Positions 43,724 to 51,529 of a stretch of 64,000 bases of DNA are shown here, piece after piece. Every line of letters starts with the position of its first letter. Position 1 is the stretch's first letter. The position numbers and the translations under genes were made by a program. The stretch is from VXYL01 sp963666465 (lineage in GTDB: Bacteria; Pseudomonadota; Gammaproteobacteria; Pseudomonadales; Azotimanducaceae): positions 5,518,001 through 5,582,000 of the forward strand of contig OY762824.1 of the NCBI GenBank assembly GCA_963666465.1, given 5' to 3'. The notes under the pieces were generated by a model. The model saw nothing but the letters and a program-made list of their open reading frames with translations. It had not been told where the DNA came from and did not search any database.

Positions 43724-44799
43724 TGGACGCTGACGAAGCGCGGGCTTGGCTCGATGGGGAATGGGCTGCCGCGCTTGAGGCGGACGACGGCGAGCCAGAT
43801 GCCGAGGTCGATAAGCTGGCGAACTCCAAAGGGGTCGCTGTCCGCTACGCTCTCGCAACGCAGTTGCTCGGGAAGATTGCGGACCCAGCGCGCGACCTCT
43901 GTAGCGTGCAACTGGCCGACGGTAGCGACGGCGCTTGGGATGCTCGGAGCTTTTCGACGTCCGTCATCGTGCCGTGGGTGGCCGACAATCAACACGTCCT
44001 CGGAGCTAGCGCGGAACCTTACGCGAGCAAGCCGCTTCGTCGAGAGCGTTTGGAGCACGACATGTCCAATGTCCGCTACAAAGCGGATTGGAACGCGCTT
44101 GTCGCCTTGTTCGACAGCTTGGAAGGAGAGGGGCCGGAAGCGATCAAGGAGACGTTTAGGCGCGTTCTCCGCTCCCTCGTGCGCCGCCTCGCCGAGCAGT
44201 CCTTCGGTTACGCGATTCCGCAGCGAATAAGCCTTCACCGGTTGCAGATGATCTTGAGCGGACTCCTCGCCACGGCGAGCGGTGGGCTGCGACCCCAAGC
44301 CGTTGCGACGGCGTTGATGCGCACGCTAGGCGAGGCATTCGCTCTGTTCTCGAAAGTCGAGTCACAGGGGATCAACGAAGCGGACGCTGCGGGTGGCGTC
44401 CCTGGCGACGTGCTTTGCTACCGTAGGGACGAGCCCGAGCGGATTTGCCTCGTCGTCGAGGTGAAGGACATGGAACTGACGCTCGGCCATGTCGATGCGA
44501 CGAGGGTTAAGGCGAAGCGGGCCGACGTTGGGTTGGCGAACGTTTTGTTCACAGTGCCCGGCATTCGCGAGGCCGACCGGGCCGAGATAGCATCCCGCGT
44601 GGCCAACGAGTGGGCCGCCGGGATGAACATCTACACAGTCAGCATTCGAGCATTGGTCGACGCACTGTTCATTCTTGCAGACGAGTCGTGGCGTGTCCGA
44701 CTTCTCCGCGAGATCGGCGAGGAGCTTGACATGCGGCAGAATCAGCCGGCACGGAAGGCATGGCACGACCTGCTACTGACGACAGAGGGCAGCCAGTGA
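43723..44799 (+). CDS. type II restriction endonuclease, SacI family-like
   Basis: 358 aa from ATG 43723. Family-like blocks: ALATQLLGKIADPARDLCSV, DGAWDARSFSTSVIVPWVAD, EPYASKPLRRERLEHDMSNV, then a C-terminal part with GDVLCYRRDEPERICLVVEV KD. D229 and E246-V-K248 fit a PD-(D/E)xK nuclease core. SacI itself cuts GAGCTC; the specificity of this protein cannot be read from sequence. It is coupled to the adenine methyltransferase by a TGATG overlap. SacI's known partner is a cytosine-5 methyltransferase, so the adenine partner is unexpected. Confidence 0.82.
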   Translation: MDADEARAWLDGEWAAALEADDGEPDAEVDKLANSKGVAVRYALATQLLGKIADPARDLCSVQLADGSDGAWDARSFSTSVIVPWVADNQHVLGASAEPYASKPLRRERLEHDMSNVRYKADWNALVALFDSLEGEGPEAIKETFRRVLRSLVRRLAEQSFGYAIPQRISLHRLQMILSGLLATASGGLRPQAVATALMRTLGEAFALFSKVESQGINEADAAGGVPGDVLCYRRDEPERICLVVEVKDMELTLGHVDATRVKAKRADVGLANVLFTVPGIREADRAEIASRVANEWAAGMNIYTVSIRALVDALFILADESWRVRLLREIGEELDMRQNQPARKAWHDLLLTTEGSQ

Positions 44800-44963
44800 C
44801 ACGCAAGGCACGGATCGTAGCAGGGGGCAAGCGTCGAATTGTGCTTGTAGGAACCTTCGCTTTCGACGGATGCTTGCGATCTGTCAAAGCTGAGCGGAAT
44901 CGCGGACTGATCCGGTCATCCTATTGCACCCTGTTTCGTCCTCGCGGACGGCGCCGGCACTGA
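44796..44963 (+). CDS. possible small protein after the restriction gene
   Basis: GTG at 44796 overlaps the restriction gene stop (GTGA) and opens 55 codons: TRKARIVAGGKRRIVLVGTF, AFDGCLRSVKAERNRGLIRS, SYCTLFRPRGRRRH. Very basic. The coupled start is the only support; no family recognised. It may simply be non-coding. Confidence 0.25.
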   Translation: MTRKARIVAGGKRRIVLVGTFAFDGCLRSVKAERNRGLIRSSYCTLFRPRGRRRH

Positions 44964-44984
44964 GCGCGAGTTCAGGGGTTCAGG

Positions 44985-45060
44985 CCTTTTCGGGATGGCT
45001 CTTAAAGTCCTTTAGCTTTATGATAAACATTTAGTTTTTGACACTCTCCGTGTCACGGCG
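44985..45060. other. AT-rich segment next to integrase relic (possible old att region)
   Basis: The bases around 45003-45045 (CTTTAGCTTTATGATAAACA) are strikingly AT-rich for the window and precede the integrase relic. Such a step fits the edge of an integrated element, but no direct repeat partner was found by eye. Confidence 0.3.
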
Positions 45061-45122
45061 GCACACTCCATCTCGAACTTTGATTGTAAGGAAACGAGTA
45101 ATGGATTCCGATGAAACGACCC

Positions 45123-45480
45123 AACATGCTCTCCGCCACATTCGTCAAGACCGTCAAGACCCCCGGACGCTACGGCGACGGCCGCGGCGGTCTCGGACTG
45201 AGCCTCCTCGTCAGGACCGCCGCGGGCGGTCACATCACCAAATGCTGGACGCAGAGCGTCTGGATCGACCAAGGGCCCCACCAGCATCGGCCTCGGATGC
45301 TATCCGGTCGTGACTCTCGCCCTGCCCGGCCGCGGGCGCTTGAGAACGCCCGGGGCATCGCCGAGGGCCGCGATCCCCGATGCGTTGCCGAACAACAACG
45401 CGCAGGTCACCCACCGGGCCGCGCTGCCGCATCCCTCAGGTGGGCGCGGCGGTCGCGAAGGTGCGGCGCTCGGGCGCGTA
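45123..45480 (+). pseudogene. phage-type tyrosine integrase, N-terminal DUF4102-like relic
   Basis: MLSATFVKTVKTPGRYGDGR, GGLGLSLLVRTAAGGHITKC, WTQSVWID then, after a frame change near 45270, GPTSIGLGCYPVVTLALPGR, and after another, ALENARGIAEGRDPR. This is the arm-binding N-terminal domain of integrases (pattern DGRG-GLxLxV...W...R...IGLGxYPxVTLAxAR). Nothing of the core-binding or catalytic domain follows. Two frameshifts and a truncation mark it as a dead remnant. Confidence 0.72.
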
Positions 45481-45795
45481 CCGGGGCGCGGTGCTCTCGC
45501 CGAGCCTTCCCGGCGGACGCGTCGACCACGAGGTGCTGGATGCCACCGGCGAGGAGGACATCGCCCGCCAGGCGCGCGACGACGACGCCGAGGCGATGCG
45601 CGACATGGGGCGCTTCGCCCGCCGGGTGCGCCGGCGTCTCGGACTCACGCAGGTCGAGTTCGCGCGGCGCATCGACGTGCCGCACGAGACCATCCGCAAC
45701 TGGGAACGGGGCAAGCGGGAGCCGACGGGGCCGCCAGGGCGTTGCACAGGATCCTCGACGAGGCGCCGGAGACGGCGCTGCGTGTGCTCGGGTGA
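45440..45795 (+). pseudogene. XRE-family HTH regulator, frameshifted near the end
   Basis: From GTG 45440: GAAVAKVRRSGAYRGAVLSP, then EVLDATGEEDIARQARDDDA and MRDMGRFARRVRRRLGLTQV, EFARRIDVPHETIRNWERGK (helix-turn-helix of the HigA/XRE type). At a GGGG run near 45731 the frame must change to read AARALHRILDEAPETALRVL to TGA 45795. One base in a homopolymer separates this from an intact ~118-aa protein, so the lesion may be a sequencing error. It resembles antitoxin-type regulators whose toxin is encoded upstream; no toxin gene is recognisable here. Confidence 0.6.
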
Positions 45796-46276
45796 CGTGG
45801 GAGGGCCAATGCGCGACTCCCGACCGTGCCCGAAAAGCCAGCCGGACGCACAGCGCACTCCGCTGAATGGACGCGCCACTATTGTGCCTTGATGTGTGCC
45901 TTGATGGCATTTTTCCGCTGAGGCACTGTTCCCGCGCTGTACCGTGGTCAGTGGAACCTCTGCGACGCCCGTTGCGCGTCTTCCCGTGTTGTTCAGCCGT
46001 CTGTCGCGAATCGAGGCGTCTCGCTGGGTTGCCCTGCGGTCTGCCTGATTCCCGGTGCGGTCGTGTCGGCCGGGATGTTGCTGAACAAGGTCGCCGCTGG
46101 CGACTGCGCCTGCCGATGGACGAGCCCTGTCAGTCGCCGCCGCGCGATCCATGATCTGAAAGCACGCGATTTGCCCGGACTCGCCCAGGCGGGCGACGAA
46201 CCATCTGCATTGCCCTTGCGGTTTGCGCTCGCCACGGCGACCATTGGCGAACGACAAACTTCAGGGGCGCATTTCA
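45796..46276. other. Gene-free stretch before the LLM gene
   Basis: 480 bp without family-like coding sequence on either strand. It marks the right edge of the accessory island and presumably holds the promoter of the gene at 46277. Confidence 0.5.
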
Positions 46277-47512
46277 GTGAAATTCGGCATCTTCTATGAG
46301 CACCAGTTGCCGCGCGACTGGGCACCCGACAGCGAGCATCGGCTCATCAAGAACTCCCTCGAGCAGATCGAGCTCGCCGATTCGCTCGGTTTCGACTATG
46401 CGTGGGAAGTGGAGCATCACTTCCTCGAGGAGTATTCGCATTCCTCCGCCCCGGAGGTGTTCCTCGCCGCCGCCAGCCAGCGCACCAAGAACATCCGCCT
46501 GGGGCACGGCATCGTGCAGATGACCACGAACCACCCGGCGCGGGTGGCCGAGAAGGTGGCGACGCTGGATCTCGTTTCCGACGGCCGGGTGGAACTCGGC
46601 CTCGGCGAAGGCGCCTCCGTCACCGAGCTGCACCCCTTCAACCTGCGCTTCCGCGACAAGCGGGACGTGTGGGAAGACGCGGTGCGCTGCACGCTGCCGA
46701 TGTTCTGGAACCACGGCTGGGAATACGAAGGGGAGTTCTTCAAGTTCCCCTTGCGCGCCGTGGTGCCAAAGCCGTTGCAGAAGCCGCACCCGCCGCTGTG
46801 GGTGGCCTGCTCGCAGCTCGACACCATCAAGTACGCCGCCCACCGGGGCATGGGGTCGCTCTGCTTCAAGTTCGTGAGCCTGGACGCCGCCCGCGCCTGG
46901 GTTCACGCCTACTACAACAATTTCGTCCACAACCTCGAGAAGCTGGCCGACTACCAGACCAACCCCAACATCGCCGTCGTCTCCGGCTTCATGTGCGCGG
47001 AGACCGACGACGAGGCGTGGGAGAAGGCCGACGGCTGGACCTTCTTCCAGTTCGCCTTGCAGCTTTACAACAAGGAAGGGCCCTTCGAGCCAGGCACGAT
47101 GAACTTCTGGGAGCGCTATCAGCGGTGGAAGCAGACGCCGGCCGGCCAGAAGCGCTCCGGCAGCGAACTGATCGGCTCGCCGGACACCATCCGCGAGCGC
47201 CTCAAGGAACTCGAACGCGCCAACGTCGATCAGGTGATCCTGCTCAACCAGGCCGGCAAGAACACCCACGAAGACATCTGCTCGAGCCTTGAACTTTTCG
47301 CCAGGGAAGTGATGCCGGAATTCCACGCCCGCCACGGCGAGCAGGAAGCCTGGAAGGCCGCCGTGCTGGCCGGAGAGATCGAACTGGAGGAAATCGACAC
47401 CGATCCCTTCAACTTCGCTGCCCGCGGCAAGCCGACGCTGAAGTCGAGCAAGGAAGCGCGCAACATGATTTCCGGCGTCGCCGGCCGGCCCGAAGCGCGC
47501 TCCGTGGCTTGA
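46277..47512 (+). CDS. LLM-class flavin-dependent oxidoreductase
   Basis: 411 aa from GTG 46277 with CAGGGGCG upstream as ribosome site. KFGIFYEHQLPRDWAPDSEH, GFDYAWEVEHHFLEEYSHSS, APEVFLAAASQRTKNIRLGH, GRVELGLGEGASVTELHPFN, KPHPPLWVACSQLDTIKYAA and LIGSPDTIRERLKELERANV are luciferase-family blocks; the EVEHHF...EYSHSS part is the His-rich substrate face. FMN/F420-dependent monooxygenase or dehydrogenase of unknown substrate. Longer than the other two LLM proteins of the window because of a C-terminal helical tail. Confidence 0.91.
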   Translation: MKFGIFYEHQLPRDWAPDSEHRLIKNSLEQIELADSLGFDYAWEVEHHFLEEYSHSSAPEVFLAAASQRTKNIRLGHGIVQMTTNHPARVAEKVATLDLVSDGRVELGLGEGASVTELHPFNLRFRDKRDVWEDAVRCTLPMFWNHGWEYEGEFFKFPLRAVVPKPLQKPHPPLWVACSQLDTIKYAAHRGMGSLCFKFVSLDAARAWVHAYYNNFVHNLEKLADYQTNPNIAVVSGFMCAETDDEAWEKADGWTFFQFALQLYNKEGPFEPGTMNFWERYQRWKQTPAGQKRSGSELIGSPDTIRERLKELERANVDQVILLNQAGKNTHEDICSSLELFAREVMPEFHARHGEQEAWKAAVLAGEIELEEIDTDPFNFAARGKPTLKSSKEARNMISGVAGRPEARSVA

Positions 47513-47592
47513 GGGGGCGGTTGGACGGGAATGGGTCTTACCCCTCCCGGCACCTAACGTTTTCTCGACTCCCGCATGGGGAAGTGATGCAA

Positions 47593-47900
47593 CTAGCCCG
47601 GATTATTCATGAATGCGCGTAGCGAGGGCGACGAGACGCCGCTGTGGGTGGGCGCACGGAACGGAGGACCCCGAAGGCATGGCTGTGCACCATGTCGAGG
47701 GGCCGGAGCGAGTACGCCCAGCCACAGCGAGCGAATGCGAGCCCGAAGGCCAAGCAGTTCGCGAAGCGAACTGCCGATGCGCCCGCAAGGGCGTGCTAGC
47801 AGGGCGAGGGCCCTCCGAATCACTCCGGGGAGTCGAAGAACCCTCCTGGCTTCTTCGGAAGGGGGGCAGACCACTCGCAAGCAACCGAGTGGCATTCGCT
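47593..47900. repeat. Composite repeat cluster R4-R2-R5 (405-bp gap)
   Basis: CTAGCCCGGATTATTCATGA (47593-47612, R4; second copy at 63091), then R2 (47722-47797: GAATGCGAGCCCGAAGGCCA and the CAGTTCGCGAAGCGAACTG palindrome), then an R5 hairpin (47820-47865: CACTCCGGGGAGTCGAAGAA with CTTCTTCGGAAGG). No gene on either strand between 47513 and 47917. Confidence 0.75.
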
Positions 47901-47917
47901 AGCCAAGGAGCGAGCAG

Positions 47918-48997
47918 ATGAAAGCCGGCAGGCCAGTAGGCCGAGCGCGCCTGCATCCCGCAGTCTTCGACCTCCCCGCCGAAGCCATGCGCGCCGGCGC
48001 GTATTCGGACCGCTACTTCGTCAACACCCGCAGCGTGCTCTGCGCCGACGGCCACAGCCCCGACGTGCTGATGCAGGTCTTCTGTCGCGCCGGCGGCTGG
48101 CTCGGCGGCATCGACGAGGCCGTGGCGATCGTGGAACTCGCAAGCGAACGGCGGGAGGCGCTCACCGTGCGCGCCCTGCACGAAGGCGACGAGATAGCGG
48201 CGTTCGAGACGGTGATGACTATCGAGGGCCCCTACGACGCCTTCGCACACCTGGAAACGCTGTATCTCGGCACGCTGGCACGCGCCACTCGCATCACCAC
48301 CCAGACCCGCCGCGTGGTGGAGGCGGCGGCGCCGAAGGAGGTGCTGTTCTTCCCGGCCCGGCACGACCATTGGAACCTGCAGGCGCGAGACGGCTACGCC
48401 GCACACGTGGCCGGTGCGACGGCCGTTTCCACCGATATGCAGGCGAAGTGGTGGAGCGGACGCGGCGTCGGCACGATCCCGCATGCCGCCATCGCCGCGT
48501 ACGGCGGCAACACGACGCTCACCGCACGCAAGTTTGCCGAGCACCTGCCGCCCGACGTTCGGCTGGTGGCGTTGGTGGATTTCGACAACGACAGCGTCGG
48601 CACGGCCCTCGCCGTGGCGCGGGCCTTGGAGCCACGGCTCTACGGCGTGCGGCTCGACACCTCCGGCAGCATGGTGGACAAGAGCGTGATCCCGCAGATG
48701 GGGCAGTTCGACCCGCGCGGCGTGAACGCGCAACTGGTTCACAACGTGCGCTCGGCGCTCGACGAGGCCGGTTTCCAGCAAGTGCGCATCATCGCTTCGG
48801 GCGGCTTCAACGTGGAACGCATCCAACGCTTCGAGCGAGATCGGGTGCCCGTGGACGCCTACGGCATTGGCTCGTCCCTGGTCGCCAACCACGGCGACTT
48901 CGACTTCACCGCGGACATCGTGCGAACGGACGGCAGGCCCGCCGCCAAAGCCGGGCGAATGGAACGCCCCAACCCACGTCTGGAACTCGTCCGATGA
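47918..48997 (+). CDS. nicotinate phosphoribosyltransferase-like protein
   Basis: 359 aa: FDLPAEAMRAGAYSDRYFVN (N-terminal domain), LARATRITTQTRRVVEAAAP, VLFFPARHDHWNLQARDGYA (active-site His/Asn region), TIPHAAIAAYGGNTTLTARK, VALVDFDNDSVGTALAVARA, YGVRLDTSGSMVDKSVIPQM, VRIIASGGFNVERIQRFERD and VDAYGIGSSLVA. These are the barrel motifs of nicotinate/quinolinate phosphoribosyltransferases, which make nicotinate mononucleotide from nicotinate and PRPP in NAD salvage. The next gene, a nicotinamidase-like hydrolase, overlaps by ATGA, giving a two-gene NAD-salvage unit. The protein is shorter than E. coli PncB (400 aa), nearer to the archaeal/short type. Confidence 0.87.
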   Translation: MKAGRPVGRARLHPAVFDLPAEAMRAGAYSDRYFVNTRSVLCADGHSPDVLMQVFCRAGGWLGGIDEAVAIVELASERREALTVRALHEGDEIAAFETVMTIEGPYDAFAHLETLYLGTLARATRITTQTRRVVEAAAPKEVLFFPARHDHWNLQARDGYAAHVAGATAVSTDMQAKWWSGRGVGTIPHAAIAAYGGNTTLTARKFAEHLPPDVRLVALVDFDNDSVGTALAVARALEPRLYGVRLDTSGSMVDKSVIPQMGQFDPRGVNAQLVHNVRSALDEAGFQQVRIIASGGFNVERIQRFERDRVPVDAYGIGSSLVANHGDFDFTADIVRTDGRPAAKAGRMERPNPRLELVR

Positions 48998-49627
48998 CGC
49001 ACGTGTTCTGGGACGTGGGACACCCAAGTGGACTTCATCGTCCCAGACGGCAAGCTCCATGTGCAGGGCGCCGAGACCATCCGCGACAACCTTGCCCGCC
49101 TCACCTGCTTCGCCCACGAACAGGGCATCCGCATCATCGCCAGTTCCGACTGCCACCTGCCGGACGACGAAGAGCTGTCCGACAACCCCAACTTCCAGGA
49201 GACCTTCCCGCCACACTGCATGAAGGGCACCGCAGGGCAGGCCCGCATCGCGGAAACGACGCTTCGGACGCCGCTAGTCGTGGAGCCGGACGCCGAGACG
49301 ACCGAGACCCTCACCCCGCTCGCGGCGCACAGTGGCGACATCCTCTTCCGCAAGCGCTTCTTCGACGTCTTCACCAACCCCAACGTGACGCCGGTGATCG
49401 ACGCGCTGCAAGTGACCGAAGTGACCCTCTACGGCGTAGCCCTCGACGTGTGCAACCGCTACGCCGTGGAGGGACTGCTGCAACACCGCCCCAACATCGC
49501 CGTGACCGTCGTGACCGTCGTGACCGACGCCGTCCGCGCCATCGACGAGTCCCGCCGCGATCAGCTCCTGTGCGCCTGGCAAGAGCGTGGTGTCGCCCTC
49601 GCCACCACCGCCAGCGTGACCGCCTGA
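48994..49627 (+). CDS. nicotinamidase/isochorismatase-like hydrolase (one apparent frameshift)
   Basis: ATG 48994 (ATGA overlap) reads MTHVFWDV, and from about 49016 another frame continues DFIVPDGKLHVQGAETIRDN, IIASSDCHLPDDEELSDNPN, PPHCMKGTAGQARI and VTLYGVALDVCNRYAVEGLL. Deleting one G of the GGG at 49017-49019 gives MTHVFWDVDTQVDFIVPDG. This restores the catalytic Asp, the Lys (CMKGT) and the Cys (VALDVC) triad of PncA-type amidases, about 210 aa. It converts nicotinamide to nicotinate, the substrate of the preceding enzyme. The lesion is in a homopolymer and may be an error. Confidence 0.84.
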
Positions 49628-49639
49628 CGGCGCTTCCGT

Positions 49640-49722
49640 CGAGGGAGCTCCGACCAGGCCCCTCGGCGATGCCCCCGAAGAAGCCAGGGACGGCTTCTTC
49701 GACTCCCCCTTGGGGGAGCGAT
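49640..49722. repeat. R5-type palindrome after the nicotinamidase gene
   Basis: CCCCCGAAGAAGCC...GGCTTCTTCGACTCCCCCTT: GAAGAAGCC pairs with GGCTTCTTC, enclosed by GC-rich arms (CCCCCTTGGGGGAG nearby). It is placed directly after a stop codon, as expected for a terminator. Confidence 0.55.
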
Positions 49723-49918
49723 AGGAGGAAGCGCACCTGCAACGCTGTCGGCCCTCTGGAGGAAGGGCATCCTCCCGGCTCGCCCGAACGGCGCGTCCCT
49801 GCGCGCCGCAAGGCGCGTTCAACGACCTCGCGGCTCCCGTCGGGGACCGGCAACGCTGCCATCCCTCGAGAGGGTATGGTCTAGGATGCACTGATGCGGC
49901 CTTGGTGAGCAATCTGCC

Positions 49919-50257
49919 ATGACACCCGTGACTGACGAACTCATTGAGCGGATGGTGGAGACGGTCGTGCGGGAGGTGGGCCCGGATCAGGTAATCCTCT
50001 TCGGTTCGCGGGCACGCGGGGATGCGCGTGCGGACTCGGACATCGACCTGATCGTCGTCGAGGCGGAACCCTTCGGCCCCGGCCGCAGCCGTCACGCGGA
50101 ATCGACGAGGCTGTATCGAGTGCTGGCGCAGTTCCGGGTAGCAGCCGACGTGTTGGTCTACTGCCAAGACGATGTGGATTACTGGCGCGACTCGCTGAAC
50201 CATGTGTTGGCGCGCGGGCTACGCGAAGGCCGCGTGCTCTACGACCGCCATGCGTGA
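49919..50257 (+). CDS. minimal nucleotidyltransferase (MNT), probable antitoxin of MNT/HEPN pair
   Basis: 112 aa Pol-beta-type nucleotidyltransferase with the motif LFGSRARGDARADSDIDLIV (GSxARG and DxD) and a third acidic strand VAADVLVY. In characterised MntA/HepT pairs such proteins add AMP to the HEPN toxin and neutralise it. Its stop lies 8 bases inside the next gene, a HEPN protein. Active-site Gly-Ser and Asp residues are intact. Alternative: a housekeeping nucleotidyltransferase of unknown target. Confidence 0.86.
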   Translation: MTPVTDELIERMVETVVREVGPDQVILFGSRARGDARADSDIDLIVVEAEPFGPGRSRHAESTRLYRVLAQFRVAADVLVYCQDDVDYWRDSLNHVLARGLREGRVLYDRHA

Positions 50258-50642
50258 CCTCAAGTGCGCCGAGGTGCTCTGCGCCGCAGCGGAGCGCGAC
50301 CTGCTGACCGTCGAGAGCATGACGAGTATGGCGCCCATCGAATCCGTCGGCTTCCACCTGCAGCAGGCTGCCGAGAAGGCACTCAAGGCTCGGCTGGCCA
50401 CGCTTGGCGAGACCTATCCCTTGACGCACAACCTGGCCACGCTGATGGGCCTGCTGTCGGATCGCGGCGTTGAAACCGATGCGTTTGAGAGCGTTGCCGA
50501 ACTCACGCGCTACGCCGTGGAGTTTCGCTACGAGGCGGTCGCCGACGGGGGCCGGCAAGAGTTGACTCGGGCCGGCGCCATTGTGAAAGCCTTGGTGGCT
50601 GACGTGCGGCGGTTGCTTGACGCTCCTGGTCCGCGGCCGTGA
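50250..50642 (+). CDS. HEPN-domain protein, probable toxin partner
   Basis: 130 aa helical protein: VGFHLQQAAEKALKARLATL, GETYPLTHNLATLMGLLSDR, VAELTRYAVEFRYEAVADGG. The H-LQQAAEKALKA and TH-L patterns are typical HEPN (PF05168 type). The RxxxxH RNase motif of HepT toxins is not obvious, so RNase activity is uncertain. It overlaps the MNT gene by 8 bp, so the two are coupled. Confidence 0.84.
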   Translation: MRDLKCAEVLCAAAERDLLTVESMTSMAPIESVGFHLQQAAEKALKARLATLGETYPLTHNLATLMGLLSDRGVETDAFESVAELTRYAVEFRYEAVADGGRQELTRAGAIVKALVADVRRLLDAPGPRP

Positions 50643-50747
50643 TGGCCGGCGGCTTGGCCCCACGAAGACTGTCTGCGCGATGTTCCTGAGCCATCTTCGC
50701 GTGCCGCACCATCCTGCTCAGCATCCTCAACCTTCTCCCTCGCGCAA

Positions 50748-50957
50748 TGCATGTTCGAGGTCATCGGCGACGAACAGATGCACGCCAATGACATCCTTAC
50801 CGAAGTCGAGCCAGGGCGCACTTCTACGCCTGCACCGTCAACAGCCCCATATGGATCGACGACACCGAAGCCTCGCCCCCGGATCGGTCAACACACGACC
50901 GAAGTGCTCGGCGAAATCGGCTTCTCGGCTGAGGAGGTGAACCGTACCGCTCCATGA
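50748..50957 (+). pseudogene. CaiB/BaiF CoA-transferase, C-terminal remnant
   Basis: MFEVIGDEQMHANDILTEVE and, after frame changes, FYACTVNSPIWIDDTEA and RIGQHTTEVLGEIGFSAEEV resemble the C-terminus of class III CoA-transferases (pattern GQHTxEVLxELGYSxxEI). The rest of the ~400-aa family is absent and the pieces lie in different frames, so it is a fragment. Gap 50643-51163 has no other recognisable gene. Confidence 0.62.
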
Positions 50958-51163
50958 CCGCCGGCGGAGGGGATACTGCGGGAGGGCATCGCTCGGCAGC
51001 ACGACGACAGATAGCCGAGCTTGGCGTGTGAGTGCGCAAGGCGGCGTCCCCCCGCCAATGAACGCGATCAGCCTTCCGGCCCGAACGCCACATGATTCAA
51101 CGCCCAACGCGCCTCCCGACGGCGCTACACTCCCCGGATAGATGACGCTCACCGAGGGCTTCC

Positions 51164-51529
51164 ATGGTTGAACCTGAAGTCATCCATCGAGTCGCCGGGG
51201 CCGCCCTGCTCGGCGGCGTCATGGTGCTGTTCGGCGCCGGTTACGCCATCTGCCACGCCCTGGCCGGGCTCACCCGCTCGCGTCGCATGGCGGCGGCTTC
51301 TCTCCTTAGCTACGCCCTGCTCTGCGCATCGACGGCGGGTTTCGCGGCGCTTCTGCAACTGACGGGCTGGTGGCTTGCCCTCATGGGCCTGCTCCTCATC
51401 GGCTATTTCGTCGCCCCGCGCTTCATCTGGAAGCTGTCCCTTGCGGTCCACGGAGAGACGCCGCCCGGCACCAGCACGCCATCACCAACGTCAACGACCA
51501 CGGACATGGAGGCAAGCCGCCATGACTGA
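51164..51529 (+). CDS. small membrane protein upstream of norCB
   Basis: 121 aa with three hydrophobic helices (LLGGVMVLFGAGYAICHALA, ASLLSYALLCASTAGFAALL, GWWLALMGLLLIGYFVAPRF) and a Pro/Ser/Thr-rich tail. The stop lies 8 bases inside norC, so it is co-translated with the nitric oxide reductase. No family recognised with certainty; small three-helix accessory proteins of heme-copper oxidase operons (assembly or NorE-like roles) are a reasonable guess from context only. Confidence 0.66.
   Translation: MVEPEVIHRVAGAALLGGVMVLFGAGYAICHALAGLTRSRRMAAASLLSYALLCASTAGFAALLQLTGWWLALMGLLLIGYFVAPRFIWKLSLAVHGETPPGTSTPSPTSTTTDMEASRHD

Noticed and set aside
44796..44963. Antitoxin or control protein after the restriction gene
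   Set aside because: A coupled GTG exists, but the 55-aa basic product matches nothing known; kept only as a low-confidence feature.
45300..45800. Intact HigBA toxin-antitoxin module
   Set aside because: Only an XRE-type protein is recognisable; no toxin sequence was found, and upstream is an integrase relic.
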